A stretch of 64,000 nucleotides of DNA from Anatilimnocola floriformis (GCF_024256385.1 NZ_JAMLFW010000001.1:434001-498000), one strand, 5' to 3'; counted from the first letter of the stretch, positions 34,068-43,668 are shown. The notes: generated by a model from the sequence alone, not told the origin. Made by a program: numbers and translations.

Positions 34068-34510
34068 TAGCACTCTTTCACAGCCTCGGCCGCAGCAGCA
34101 ACGAGCAGGGCAGGTTCCGCGGACACAACTCTCCCACCATCTACGGTAAACCTCAGCCCTCGCCGCTGCAATGCTTTAAACCCCGCAGCTGCGCCGGTGA
34201 GGCGTCCTATCAAAGGGAAACGCGTAGAAGCGGCGAAGTACTCTGGCCCCAGTGATTTGCCGTAGCCAAATCACAAGGCCCCCACCAAAAGACGTAGTCT
34301 CCGACTCGCGTCGATACGACATCCCCTTGATTTGACGTCAGTCACAGCCGTTTGGATCCCGAAAAACCCATGCGGTTACCGCGAATGCGTCGCATAACTG
34401 CGCTAGACCGATTTCGGCTGCGTTTTCGCACGCGCGCAAGAAAATCCCGGGGCACTCTCAGGGAGCGCACCGGGAAAGGGATTCAAAATCAGCGTAGCGT
34501 CGTGAGAAAG
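34068..34510. other. Intergenic region with small hairpins
   Basis: About 440 bases with no supported gene. GTGATTTG (34252-34259) and CAAATCAC (34267-34274) form an 8-bp stem. TCCCGG (34445-34450) and CCGGGA (34470-34475) could form a weak stem after the DUF3500 gene. The promoter of the J-like gene (minus strand) must lie here; none is obvious. Confidence 0.4.
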
Positions 34511-35548
34511 TTACTTCACTGGAATCGCAAAATCGCCTCGCAGGTCACGCCACAAGCAGTGAATGTGGTTGGCAGGGTTGCCGGCGGCGTCGGGCTGCGT
34601 GTTGACGAATTCGATCAGGAAAGTCTCGCCCTGAATGCGGTAGTAGTGACCGATGCCCGGCTTGTCGGCACCGGCCCAAGCGAATTTCACCTTTTCAAAG
34701 CCGTTCTTTTCGATTTCGGCCAGGCGTTCCTTGGCGACATCATCGGGAACGTTCTTAGCATAGGTGTCGATGAGCGAGGTGAGCGTTTTCTTCTGGGAGT
34801 CATTGAGTTTGCTCGCTGCGATGCCGACGGCGGCATCGGTCGGGGGCTGTGGCTTGCCGGCATTGCGAACTTCTTCGAGCGCCTTTTCGGCGATGACGGC
34901 TTCCTTCTTTTGATCGGCCGACAGCGAGGCGAGCAGTTCGAAGGCGAGATCTTCTTCAGGAGCCAGCACGCGCAGGCCCTTGGCGAAGCCGGCCAGGTGT
35001 TCTTCCTTCATGGTCGCCGGGTTCGTGCCGAACATGATCGGCGACGACGAGATGACTCGGCCCTTTTCGACGACCCAGTTCATCGAGGTGTGGTGACCTT
35101 CGATGCTTAGCCCCCACTTGCTGTCATCGCTGGGGGTGCCGAAGACGGTGAAGTAGTAGCGCTGCGGATCGCGGATATTGCCGCCGACCTTGCTCTTTTC
35201 CAGCTCGGCGAGCACGTTTTCGAGCGACATGATCTTCGTCGCCTTGGCATAGCCGGTTTGGCTCAGCGCGCTTTGCAGCAGTGCGAGGGCGGCTTTCTTT
35301 TGCGGCTCGGTCATTTCCTTGACCTGCAGCCCCTTGCGCGAAGCCTTGGGAATGAAGTGCCAGTCGAGACGCTCGGGGGCGTCGTAGCTCATCAGGACTT
35401 TGGTTTTTTGTTCCGGCGTGAGTGTTTCGAGCCACTTTTCAGCCGAGACAATCATTTCGCCGCCCGTACCAGTGACGCGCAACAGCGCACCCCAGGCAAC
35501 GGCGGAAACAGCAACAAGCAGAGCAACAGCAAGGACCAGACGTTTCAT
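34511..35548 (-). CDS. Exported DUF3500 protein
   Basis: 345 residues with a signal peptide (MKRLVLAVALLVAVSAVAWG). The DUF3500 core is recognised: 'RLDWHFIPKASRKGLQVKEMTEPQKKAALALLQSAL' in the first half, 'YYFTVFGTPSDDSKWGLSIEGHHTSMNWVV' with the GHH-S-N motif, and 'SPIMFGTNPATM' (each quoted as family landmarks). The C-terminal 'GIGHYYRIQGETFLIEFVNTQ', 'NHIHCLWRDLRGDF' is also typical. The biochemical role of the family is unknown. It is alone on its strand between the J-like gene and the leucine-rich-repeat gene. Confidence 0.9.
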   Translation of the reverse strand: MKRLVLAVALLVAVSAVAWGALLRVTGTGGEMIVSAEKWLETLTPEQKTKVLMSYDAPERLDWHFIPKASRKGLQVKEMTEPQKKAALALLQSALSQTGYAKATKIMSLENVLAELEKSKVGGNIRDPQRYYFTVFGTPSDDSKWGLSIEGHHTSMNWVVEKGRVISSSPIMFGTNPATMKEEHLAGFAKGLRVLAPEEDLAFELLASLSADQKKEAVIAEKALEEVRNAGKPQPPTDAAVGIAASKLNDSQKKTLTSLIDTYAKNVPDDVAKERLAEIEKNGFEKVKFAWAGADKPGIGHYYRIQGETFLIEFVNTQPDAAGNPANHIHCLWRDLRGDFAIPVK

Positions 35549-35623
35549 GGCGGGAGGATCTCCAGGAGGGTGATGGAGACAATATACTCGGCCGCGAGGC
35601 GCAGTTCAAAGAGGCCACGCGCT

Positions 35624-35639
35624 GTAGCTGAATTCGCCA
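35624..35639. repeat. Partial copy of the 6535 palindrome arm
   Basis: GTAGCTGAATTCGCCA, identical over 16 bases to the start of the 6535-6558 arm. It directly follows the stop codon of the leucine-rich-repeat gene (complement of 35640-35642). No matching opposite arm was found nearby. Confidence 0.6.
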
Positions 35640-36392
35640 CTAATGCGAATGGCCATGCGGGTCGCGATCGTGATGCTTTTGATCGACGTGCACGTGCAAA
35701 CCGGGTTTGGCTTTAAAGAACTCGTCCCAGGCCGCGTCGCTGAACTTGCCGCCGTCGATGTAGAGCGATTCCAAGTGCGGAAAATGCGTACCGATGGTTC
35801 GCAGCGATTCATCCCGCAGCGGCAGATCGATGAAATGCAACCAGCGAATCGTTTCGAGCTCCGAGATGTGCTTCACTCCGTCATCGGTCACGCGCGGACT
35901 GCCGAAGCGGAGCGACTCGAGTTGCTTTGTCTGGGCAATCGCTGACAGCCCATCGTTCGTCAGATCGGCTTGCGGCAAATTGATTCGTTTCAGCGACGGA
36001 ATCGCGCAGAGCGCGCGAAAGCCTTCGTCATCGATCCGCGCGCCGCGAATGCGCACGTGTTCTAGCTTCGGCAACTTCGCCAGCGGCGCGAGGCCCGCCG
36101 AAGTCATTGTTCCTTTATCGAGCAGCAGTTCGCGCAGCGAGTCCAAGCCGGCGAGTTGTTGCAACTCTTCATCACCGATCGGTTGCTTGGTGATTTCGAT
36201 TTGATCCGACTTGCCATTCTTTACGGCGGCGAGTTGCGCTTCCCAGGAGAGTTCTGGCGCCGATTGCTGCGCAGCCTTCGGCGGTGACTCTGAACGCGTC
36301 GCAACATAGACGCAGGCCGCAATCGCCACGAGGCCGGCCATCACGAAAGGTGCGACTGCGGCTAGGCTGGGTTGGGAGGGATGCTTGGACAT
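35640..36392 (-). CDS. Membrane-anchored leucine-rich-repeat protein with His-rich tail
   Basis: 250 residues. One hydrophobic segment near the N-terminus (VAPFVMAGLVAIAACVYVA) and then about six leucine-rich repeats of roughly 24 residues, e.g. 'LDSLRELLLDKGTMTSAGLAPLAKLPKLEHVRI', 'IPSLKRINLPQADLTNDGLSAIA', 'FPHLESLYIDGGKFSD'. The tail 'HVHVDQKHHDRDPHGHSH' has eight histidines in 18 residues and looks metal-binding. Planctomycetes carry many such anchored LRR proteins of unknown role. Confidence 0.82.
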   Translation of the reverse strand: MSKHPSQPSLAAVAPFVMAGLVAIAACVYVATRSESPPKAAQQSAPELSWEAQLAAVKNGKSDQIEITKQPIGDEELQQLAGLDSLRELLLDKGTMTSAGLAPLAKLPKLEHVRIRGARIDDEGFRALCAIPSLKRINLPQADLTNDGLSAIAQTKQLESLRFGSPRVTDDGVKHISELETIRWLHFIDLPLRDESLRTIGTHFPHLESLYIDGGKFSDAAWDEFFKAKPGLHVHVDQKHHDRDPHGHSH

Positions 36393-36464
36393 AACCTTCG
36401 AGTCGCAATTTCAGCGAGTAGTGCAAAAGCCGGTGCACCCCTGCCACAGGGGCAGGGGCGGTTG

Positions 36465-36968
36465 TTACCGCACTGGCGATTTGCCCAGCAACCGCCGCAA
36501 CAGGCCGATTTGCCCGGCGTGCAGCAGTTCGTGATGCGAGGCCAGGAGGAGGGAGCCGAAATTGGTTGGATAGCCGGCGTAAGGAAAATCGCACGGCGCA
36601 TCGAGCGTCGCCGCGGTGAATGTCGGCAGTTCGGTCAGGGCTTGCTGATGCACGGCATCGAAGGTTTTGCGGATCTCTTCGATCGGTGGATTCTTTGCCG
36701 GGTCAGGCTCGGGAGTCGAACCACGGCTGAACTGCTTGCGGAAGCTCGACGACATCAGCTGCAAATCTTCAGGTGTGCGGCCGCGCTGGCGAAACAGGCA
36801 CAGGCCATATTCGGCCATCGCAATGTGCCCCATCTGCCAAGCGAGATGGGTCGACACTCCGCCGGGCATGGCAAACCAATCGCCCTCGCCGACATCGGCG
36901 AGCAGCGACAACGTATAGCCGCGGGCAAATTCCAATTGCTTGAGCACGATCTCGATTCGCGTATCCAT
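36465..36968 (-). CDS. DinB-family four-helix protein
   Basis: 167 residues, the DinB/YfiT-like size. Metal-ligand histidines fit the family pattern: H48 in 'HLAWQMGHIAMAEY' and H146/H150 in 'LLASHHELLHAGQIGLLRRLLGK', so a divalent metal site is likely. Members range from thiol transferases to DNA-damage-induced proteins, so substrate cannot be given. No signal peptide; it should be cytoplasmic. It stands between the LRR gene and a small membrane protein on the same strand. Confidence 0.88.
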   Translation of the reverse strand: MDTRIEIVLKQLEFARGYTLSLLADVGEGDWFAMPGGVSTHLAWQMGHIAMAEYGLCLFRQRGRTPEDLQLMSSSFRKQFSRGSTPEPDPAKNPPIEEIRKTFDAVHQQALTELPTFTAATLDAPCDFPYAGYPTNFGSLLLASHHELLHAGQIGLLRRLLGKSPVR

Positions 36969-36999
36969 TTTACAGCCGATCCTTTGAAATCGTGGTTGA

Positions 37000-37290
37000 T
37001 TAATACCGCATTGGTTGTTGGGGCATGGGTTGGCGCTGCTGCGACGAAAATGCCGGGATTTGTCCCGACATCATCAAGTAGGCGGTGGTCCACATGGTGA
37101 AAACTAACGGAGCCGCGAACAAAAGCCCGATACACAACGCCAGCAAACCCAGATCATCACACCCGCGCCAATTTCTGAGAATCCAGGTGTGCAAAGTCGC
37201 TGACTGGGTGTTCGCATGATAATCACTTTTCTTACGCACCCGTAGTTGGATTCGCCAAGTTGACCGCCGCCGTCCCATCAACAACCGCAT
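37000..37290 (-). CDS. Small single-pass membrane protein
   Basis: Up to 96 residues. The C-terminal 60 include '[36 protein letters not shown]', one transmembrane helix, followed by a Gln/Pro-rich tail ([13 protein letters not shown]). The first 20 residues are very basic and may not be translated: a GTG at the complement of 37237-37239 is an alternative start. No ribosome-binding site is convincing for either. Function unknown. Confidence 0.5.
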   Translation of the reverse strand: MRLLMGRRRSTWRIQLRVRKKSDYHANTQSATLHTWILRNWRGCDDLGLLALCIGLLFAAPLVFTMWTTAYLMMSGQIPAFSSQQRQPMPQQPMRY

Positions 37291-37339
37291 CCGTCAGCGA
37301 TATGATGTGGACTTCCCTCCACCCATCAGAGAGCACGTC

Positions 37340-38137
37340 ATGCGCAAGAACACGGTTAAGGAAAAGCTGCATCGGGGCGAAGTGAGCTACGGAACTTGGC
37401 TGTCGCTCGGCGATTTGTACGCGACCCGCGTGCTCGCGCGGATGGGCTTCGATTGGCTCACGCTCGATATCGAGCACTCGGCCATCGATTGGTCGCAAGC
37501 CGCGATGATCTTTGCCGCTGTGGCCGATGCCGGCTGCGTGCCGCTGGCCCGCGTTCCGGAGGGAAATCACCATTTGATCAAGCGCGTACTCGATGCCGGC
37601 GCGTGGGGCATTGTCGTGCCGATGGTTGACACTGTTGAGCAAGCAAAGGCTGCCATCGCAGCCGCTTATTATCCGCCGGTCGGTAATCGGAGCGTGGGTG
37701 GCGGCATGCACTCGATGAACTTCGGTGCCACGGCTGGCGATTATTATGCCCAAGCCAACGACAACATCCTGGTCGTGCTCCAAACCGAGAGCCCGACCGG
37801 CGTGAAGAACGCTGAAGCGATTTACAGCCTGCCGGGCGTCGATGCCATTTTCATCGGCCCGAATGATCTCCGCTTTCAAATGCGGGCCAAGGACGGGACC
37901 TTTCCCACGGCAGAAGAACACGAAGCGGCCATTCAGGAAGTGATCCGCGTCGGCAAAAAGGTGAAGTGCGCCACCGGCATTCACGCGATGGATCCCGACA
38001 GCGCGCTGCAGCGAGCTCAGCAAGGAATGCAATTTCTCGCCGTCGGCAGCGACCTGCGGATGATGACCCTCAAAGCCGAGGAAACCATCACCAAGCTGCA
38101 TCCGAATCAAGGGAAGAAAGATTTGGCGCGCTATTAA
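37340..38137 (+). CDS. HpcH/HpaI-family class II aldolase
   Basis: 265 residues from the ATG at 37340. It has the family's full set: '[14 protein letters not shown]' (His46), '[35 protein letters not shown]' (Arg71), '[17 protein letters not shown]' (metal ligand Glu150) and 'AIFIGPNDL' (metal ligand Asp176). Such enzymes cleave 2-keto-3-deoxy acids, for example 4-hydroxy-2-ketoheptanedioate or 2-keto-3-deoxy-sugar acids, to pyruvate and an aldehyde. The exact substrate cannot be read, and no sugar-acid pathway genes flank it. Confidence 0.93.
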   Translation: MRKNTVKEKLHRGEVSYGTWLSLGDLYATRVLARMGFDWLTLDIEHSAIDWSQAAMIFAAVADAGCVPLARVPEGNHHLIKRVLDAGAWGIVVPMVDTVEQAKAAIAAAYYPPVGNRSVGGGMHSMNFGATAGDYYAQANDNILVVLQTESPTGVKNAEAIYSLPGVDAIFIGPNDLRFQMRAKDGTFPTAEEHEAAIQEVIRVGKKVKCATGIHAMDPDSALQRAQQGMQFLAVGSDLRMMTLKAEETITKLHPNQGKKDLARY

Positions 38138-38172
38138 GCGTCGCATCAAAATGTGCGTTGCGGATCGTCCCA

Positions 38173-38247
38173 TCAGCCGCCAGGCGCTAGCCTCCGGCTT
38201 CAAGCATCTGTGAGTGAAGAAGCCGGGGGCTAGCGCCCGGCGGCTGA
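38173..38247. repeat. Long inverted repeat with 29-base arms
   Basis: Left arm 38173-38201 begins TCAGCCGCCAGGCGCTAGCC; right arm 38219-38247 is its complement with 27 of 29 positions matching, loop 17 bases. It lies between the convergent stops of the aldolase gene and the large membrane protein gene, so it may serve as a two-way terminator, though no T-run follows. Confidence 0.85.
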
Positions 38248-38255
38248 TTTCGAAA

Positions 38256-38274
38256 CGCCACGCGGAGCGTGGCG
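38256..38274. repeat. Short hairpin next to the long inverted repeat
   Basis: CGCCACGC-GGA-GCGTGGCG, a perfect 8-bp stem ending 6 bases before the stop of the large membrane protein gene. Same family as the stem at 18203-18226. Confidence 0.65.
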
Positions 38275-38280
38275 ACTACA

Positions 38281-41200
38281 CTACTTTCCACCCGAGCTCT
38301 TGCGGAACTGCTCGAACTGTTCGCGGTACTTGCTCGGCGCTTGGGTCCGACCGCCGGCATCGCGGAGGTCGCGTTGCTTATCGGTGGTCGATTCGCTGCG
38401 GCGGCGATTCTTGGGATCACGCATGCCGAGCGAACGGAGGGCTTCGTCGAGCTCGCGGGCCTTGGCCGGATCGGCTTCGGCATCCTTCTTTAGCTGATTC
38501 CAGCGGCGGGCAAATTCCTGCAACTCCTGCGGCGTGAGGCCGGTCCGCTTGGCGAGTTCCGGATCGGGGTTGTGTTCCTGGTCGCGGAGCGACTGCAGCA
38601 CGAGATCGGTCACACGCTTGGTGTAATTCAAGTTGGCTTCGTCGGCGACGTCGTCGCTCTTGTTTGTGATTCCCTGGCCGCTCCGATCGCCGCCGCTGCC
38701 ATCGCCGGTCGGCTTGCCAGCCGGTCCCGCGCGATCGCCACCGCCACTGCTGCCGCCGGGTTCGCCCTTTCCTTTTTCGCCCGGCTTCTTGCTCGACTCG
38801 CCACCTTTACCGGTTTCGTTTCCTTTTTCGCCGGGCTTCGTGCTCGATCCTTCGCCTGGATTCTTGCCGCCGGATTGACCGGTCTTGCCGGCCGCTTCGG
38901 GACCCTTGCCCGCTTTGTTGCCGGTTTCGCCTTTGCCTTGTTCGTTGGCCTTGCCGGCCCCTTCCTCGCCGGGGGTGCTGCCGCCGGCTGAGTCGTTGCC
39001 AGGAGCACCGCCGCTGGTGCCGGCTCCTTGTTTGCCTTGGCCTTTTTGATCGCCCGATGAACCGCCCTTGGTGTTTGAGTTATTGGGCTTCTGACCGGGA
39101 GCACTGGCTTCGTTAGTTTTGGAATTGCCTTCGTTACTGCCAGACGATTCCTTCGGCTTGCCTTGCTTCTGATCGTTCTGCTGAGCCGAACCAGTTGGAT
39201 CCTTCGACTGCTCACCACCGTTCCCTGGGTTACTGTTTTGAGCTGCGCCGGGATTCTTCTGCTCGCCCGACTTGGGCATGGGCTGCTGCGGTTCGCCTTC
39301 GTTGCGCGGTGGGCCTTGCGGCGAACCACCTTCGTTCGGCTTGGGATTCTGTTGGTTCTGCGCGCCACCGTTTTGCGGATTGGCTTCGGGCTTGCCTTGC
39401 TCGGGCTTCGCTTGATTGCCTTGCCCCATCGGATTCATCGGCTGACCAGTCCCTTGATTCGGTTCGCCGTTCGCGCCGGGCATCGGTTGGCCATTCGGCT
39501 GACCCGGTTGTTGCTGCGACGAGCCAGCAGGCTGGCCGTTCGGCGGAGCCTTTTGCTCTTGGCTGTTTGGACCCTGGTTGTCGCCGTTCTCCTTGGCTTG
39601 GTGATCCTTCACCATCTTCTCGAGCTCTTTGAGCTGCTGCTCGGTCGGTCCTTGATCGGGTGAGTTCTGACCGGTCCCCGAGCCGTTGTTTTGATCGCCC
39701 GGTTTGCCGCTCTGACTATCGGGCTTGAGTTGATTGGGCTGTGGGTTCGGCGCTTGCTGGCCGCCGCTGCCGTTCTTCTTCTCTTGGTCGTGCTGCTTTT
39801 TCAATTCTTCGAGAAACTTTTCGAACTTATCGCCGTCGTGCTGCGGCTTGCCCGATTGCCCGCTGTTGTTGCCGGGACGAACGTTCGAGTTACCGCCAAA
39901 TTCACCTTCGGAATTGTTCTGATTGTTCTCTTGGCCGTTGTTGCTCTGGTCACCGCCGGCGTTGTTGCCACCGGGCTGGCTCTGACCGCCAGCCTGATTT
40001 GGTCCGCCCGGTTGGTTCTGGCCACTGTTTTCGCCGCCGTTGTTTTGCTGCGCGCCGCCCATCGGCGATTGGTCGTTCGGCTGCCGATTGTTGTTCGGCT
40101 GGCCGCCGCCACTGCCAGGCTGCGCGTTGTTGCCCGAACCATCGCTCGACGAATTTCCTTTGCCTTCTCCGCTGCCGCCCTTTTGCTGCTGACTGCTGTT
40201 GTTGTTCGGCGGCTGTTTGTCGTCAGGTTTTTTTGGTTGGGGCTTGTTCGGCTGCGGTTGTTGATCGTTGCCGTTGGGTTGCTGATTTTTATTACCGCCG
40301 TTCTGTTCCTGCTGGGCGGGGTTCTCACCTGGCATCGGCGGCGGATTATTTTCGCCCGGCATTGGCTTGGATTGATCATTTGACCGCTGATCGTTGGGCT
40401 GTTGTGGATTCGCCTTATTTTCGTTCGGTTTGGGTTGCTGTGGATTCTCGCCCGGCTTGGGTTGATCGGGATTGTTCTGCGGCGCGTTGTTAGGATTCTG
40501 CTTGTCAGGGTTCTGCGCGTCGTTCGGATTCTGTTTCCGTGACGGAATGATGTTGATCGTGTATTCCGGAGTTTGCGCTCGGCCCGGCTGTGGCTGACCA
40601 GAGACAGGGTCGCGTCGATTGTCGATGGCGACGGCTTGATAAGTGACAACCGTGCCGGCCTTGAGGTTGTAGTCGGCGGGGATGAATTCAAACTTGCCGC
40701 TGGCCTGCGATTGCGGCGCACCGACCGGCAGCAGCGACTTGCGGAAGAGTTCGCCCGCATGCGACTTTGCCGCAATGTGCAAATCGAAGAGAGCAAAATC
40801 GGGGTCCACGCCGCGGGCTTCGATCGTCAGCCGGCCGTCTTCGGGCAGATCGAGCTTCTGCAATCGCGGCTGGAGAATCTCAACTTCCGGCGGCAGATCG
40901 GCGACGACTTCCAGCTTGTGCAGCACGGGCTGCTCACTGATTTCGCCTTGCTCGTTGGCGAAGCGGACTTGATAACTCTCACGCCAGGGAGTGGTGCGAT
41001 CGGCTTTTAATTGCAGCGTGAAACCGCCGCTGGCGGTGTCGCCGTTGGCTTGCAGCGGAACGGTTTCGCTCGCGCGGCCGGGCTTGGGATCGAACTCAAG
41101 ATAAGCCGACTTGATCGGTTGATTGGCCCGCGCGTGAATCGTGACGCGAGTCCCTTCGAGCGCTTTGATTTCACCACTGGGCTGCGACTGCGGGGCCTTC

Positions 41201-42189
41201 AGCGTGTAGGCGGGAAAATTCAGATCGGCCTTCTCCACGGCAATCGTCGGAGCCTGGCGAACTCGAATTTCGTAGATCGACGAAATCGCATCGCCGGCCT
41301 CGACTCGATACTGCACGCCTTGTTGCAAACCACTGCGGCCCATCGGCTGCGGGCTATCCGCCGCCGGCAACTTGCCGACGTAGTGATTGCCGCCGCTGGT
41401 GTTCTTCATCACGACGACGCGTTCCGACACTTGGCCGTCAGCCGTCGAATAAATCAGTCGCACCGCATCGGCGCCGCGAGCACCTTGCACGTCGGCAGTC
41501 ACCTCAACCGTCGAGCCGAGATAGACCGAAGCATGGCCCGGTTGCACTTCGCGAATCAACACGCGCGAAGGCCGAGCGAGATCGGCCCAGGGAGCAACGA
41601 CGCGGGCCGCGGTTTGAAACGGATCCTTCGGCGAGGCGATCTTGTAGAGCGCGACCACGGCCATCACTCCGCAGAGGATGTAGCCGATGCGAATCAGCGG
41701 AGCACGGTCGATGGTCGTTTCGACTTCCACACCGCTGATATCACTGGCGGCTTGCACCTGAATGGCGTGCATCACGGAGTCTTTGACCCCGGCGTGATCA
41801 TCCTTGAGCAGAATGAAATTCAGCAGGCTGTTCTTCAGCGACGGCGTGGCTTCTTCGATGGCGCGGGCCGAGTAAGCAGGATTCACCGCGCGAATCATCA
41901 ACGGCAAGATCCGGGTGATCACAAACCAACCGCTGCCACCCATAAACGTCAAGCAGAGCATCCAACGGCCGAACCAACCGAGCGACAGAATCCAGTGATC
42001 GATGAAGGCGGCGACGAGAAAGAAAACGAGGGTGCCGACGAGCAGCGTGAGGAGTTGGCTGCCGGCTTCGACCCAGCGCACGAACTGGCCGGCGCGACGG
42101 AGCTGCGACTGAATCACCCGGTCGGATTCGCCGATGGGAGGTGGAGTCGGATTCGCCAGCACCGGTGGTTTTACGAAGCCAGTTGCCAT
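38281..42189 (-). CDS. Large DUF4175-like membrane protein with an Asn/Gln/Pro/Gly-rich tail
   Basis: 1302 residues from the ATG complementary to 42187-42189 (MATGFVKPPVLANPTPPP). Two membrane helices near the start (LLTLLVGTLVFFLVAAFI, WMLCLTFMGGSGWFVITRIL), a conserved 'YSARAIEEATPSLKNSLLNFILL' helix, a third helix (IGYILCGVMAVVALY), then beta-rich exported domains to about residue 550. From about 550 to 1185 the sequence is almost only N, Q, P, G, S, K and E (e.g. NPNNAPQNNPDQPKPGENPQ). A short charged helical domain ends it. Similar proteins in Planctomycetes occur near MoxR/DUF58 loci, but none is here. Confidence 0.82.
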   Translation of the reverse strand: MATGFVKPPVLANPTPPPIGESDRVIQSQLRRAGQFVRWVEAGSQLLTLLVGTLVFFLVAAFIDHWILSLGWFGRWMLCLTFMGGSGWFVITRILPLMIRAVNPAYSARAIEEATPSLKNSLLNFILLKDDHAGVKDSVMHAIQVQAASDISGVEVETTIDRAPLIRIGYILCGVMAVVALYKIASPKDPFQTAARVVAPWADLARPSRVLIREVQPGHASVYLGSTVEVTADVQGARGADAVRLIYSTADGQVSERVVVMKNTSGGNHYVGKLPAADSPQPMGRSGLQQGVQYRVEAGDAISSIYEIRVRQAPTIAVEKADLNFPAYTLKAPQSQPSGEIKALEGTRVTIHARANQPIKSAYLEFDPKPGRASETVPLQANGDTASGGFTLQLKADRTTPWRESYQVRFANEQGEISEQPVLHKLEVVADLPPEVEILQPRLQKLDLPEDGRLTIEARGVDPDFALFDLHIAAKSHAGELFRKSLLPVGAPQSQASGKFEFIPADYNLKAGTVVTYQAVAIDNRRDPVSGQPQPGRAQTPEYTINIIPSRKQNPNDAQNPDKQNPNNAPQNNPDQPKPGENPQQPKPNENKANPQQPNDQRSNDQSKPMPGENNPPPMPGENPAQQEQNGGNKNQQPNGNDQQPQPNKPQPKKPDDKQPPNNNSSQQQKGGSGEGKGNSSSDGSGNNAQPGSGGGQPNNNRQPNDQSPMGGAQQNNGGENSGQNQPGGPNQAGGQSQPGGNNAGGDQSNNGQENNQNNSEGEFGGNSNVRPGNNSGQSGKPQHDGDKFEKFLEELKKQHDQEKKNGSGGQQAPNPQPNQLKPDSQSGKPGDQNNGSGTGQNSPDQGPTEQQLKELEKMVKDHQAKENGDNQGPNSQEQKAPPNGQPAGSSQQQPGQPNGQPMPGANGEPNQGTGQPMNPMGQGNQAKPEQGKPEANPQNGGAQNQQNPKPNEGGSPQGPPRNEGEPQQPMPKSGEQKNPGAAQNSNPGNGGEQSKDPTGSAQQNDQKQGKPKESSGSNEGNSKTNEASAPGQKPNNSNTKGGSSGDQKGQGKQGAGTSGGAPGNDSAGGSTPGEEGAGKANEQGKGETGNKAGKGPEAAGKTGQSGGKNPGEGSSTKPGEKGNETGKGGESSKKPGEKGKGEPGGSSGGGDRAGPAGKPTGDGSGGDRSGQGITNKSDDVADEANLNYTKRVTDLVLQSLRDQEHNPDPELAKRTGLTPQELQEFARRWNQLKKDAEADPAKARELDEALRSLGMRDPKNRRRSESTTDKQRDLRDAGGRTQAPSKYREQFEQFRKSSGGK

Positions 42190-42424
42190 TGCCGTTCTTC
42201 CGCTGCGTTGTCGCCCCTGCCGGCCTCGGAGCGCTAAGCGCAGACCGCAGGCCATGCCTAGTAGTATAGACGGTGAATACGATGCGGGCGATTTATCCGG
42301 CCCGCCGATTTTCGAGAAACCGGCGACAAAATCGGCTTTTTTCGCCGAAAATGACGGCTGGTTCGGCGAGTTCACGGGATTGCCAAAAAACGATTTCCGA
42401 GAAATCGGCGACTATGGGTTGCGG

Positions 42425-43633
42425 TTATCCCTTGCCTAGCAAACTCAGCTCGTGCTCGCCCGGAAATTTCTCCACGCGCCAGCGCGGTGGATAGGCTTCT
42501 TCCTCGTGCATCAGCTCCCCGACGATTTGTTGCACGCGTTCCCACGGCGCGCGGGCGAGGAGTTCTGGCGATTGGGCATCGCCCCCCATGAAGAAGACTT
42601 CCTCGGCAACCGGCAGTAGCAGGCGAAGGCCGCGCTGCCAGACGCAGTAACTGGTCATTCGGCCTGAGGGGTTTTCTTGCATCGCGTTGAATGCTGGGAC
42701 CACGAGATCCTGGTTGCGGGAAGCATGCAACTGATCGAGCAGTTCTTTTTGACCGGCATATTCCACGCTGTGGCTGCGCAGCAGGAGTTCGTGCAGCCGT
42801 TTGTAAGCAGGCGAGTCGGTCTCCGGCAGCCACGATTGCCATTCATCATCGGTGAGCTTGACCAGTGCACCCGAGATCGGCTTCGGTTTTTGAAAAGCTT
42901 CGGCGGCCAGGTTGGCGAGCAGTTGCAGTCCCTCGGCGTCGTCGTGGCCGGTGATCAACACCGTGTCGGCATTGGGGACCATCGCCACGGGCTGGCCGCG
43001 GACGGGAAACGTGCGAATGACATCGGTCAGCAACATGCGCGAGGCATCGTAGTTGTCGCCGGTCGCCGTGACGAAGACGCGGTCGTCGAGCGAAGCCACG
43101 GCAAAGTTGTTCATCGCGGCCAGATTGTGGCGAGCGGCTTCGATTGCTTCGTAAAACGAAACATTCCAGGTATCGAGTTCCTCCTGACCGATTGAACGCA
43201 TCGTGTGGGGCAGGTCATAAACGAGCGACAGGGCCAGATGATCGCCGACGAGTTGCTGCGGAATATCGTACTGCGGCGTGCCGCGGAGCTCGGCTTGCAG
43301 GCGGACCGACTCGAGCGTGTATCGTGAGCGCACGATCGGCAACAAGTCGGGCTGCACGTCGTCAAAATCGGCGGGAATCTCAAAGCCGCGCGTGGCGAGC
43401 GAACCTTTGATGAACTGCTGCAGCACGGTGGCCCGCTTTTTGCGCGGCGCTTCGCAATACTCACGATAGATGTGGGCCAGGTTCACAAACCCGCCCTCCT
43501 GACGATGCAGATAAAACTGCTCGGCGTCGTAGGTGAGTTGCCCTTCGATCTTGGCCTTGGCGATTTCGGCCAGCACGAGCTGCGCGAACGCATCTTTGCC
43601 CGGCGGTCCGAAGAAATAATCCAGCCAGCCCAC
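42425..43633 (-). CDS. DUF1444 (YtpQ-like) protein
   Basis: 402 residues, cytoplasmic. The family's pattern is seen: 'HIYREYCEAPRKKRATVLQQFIKG', 'DLLPIVRSRYTLE', 'LVGDHLALSLVYDLPHTMRSIGQEEL', 'YEAIEAARHNLAAM', 'GDNYDASRMLLTDVIRTFPVRGQPVAMVPNADTVLITG' (landmarks only). The role of DUF1444 proteins is unknown. The C-terminal 130 residues go beyond the usual YtpQ length. The gene follows the FmdB-like gene by 35 bases and is likely co-transcribed with it. Confidence 0.8.
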   Translation of the reverse strand: MGWLDYFFGPPGKDAFAQLVLAEIAKAKIEGQLTYDAEQFYLHRQEGGFVNLAHIYREYCEAPRKKRATVLQQFIKGSLATRGFEIPADFDDVQPDLLPIVRSRYTLESVRLQAELRGTPQYDIPQQLVGDHLALSLVYDLPHTMRSIGQEELDTWNVSFYEAIEAARHNLAAMNNFAVASLDDRVFVTATGDNYDASRMLLTDVIRTFPVRGQPVAMVPNADTVLITGHDDAEGLQLLANLAAEAFQKPKPISGALVKLTDDEWQSWLPETDSPAYKRLHELLLRSHSVEYAGQKELLDQLHASRNQDLVVPAFNAMQENPSGRMTSYCVWQRGLRLLLPVAEEVFFMGGDAQSPELLARAPWERVQQIVGELMHEEEAYPPRWRVEKFPGEHELSLLGKG

Positions 43634-43668
43634 GCGGTGCTCCTTCCAGGTTGCTCACTGCGGGCTGT

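Noticed and set aside
39691-40493. Hydrophobic frames on the plus strand that look like membrane proteins
   Set aside because: They are the complement of the Asn/Gln/Pro-rich tail of the minus-strand protein; Val/Leu codons arise by complementing Asn/Gln codons.
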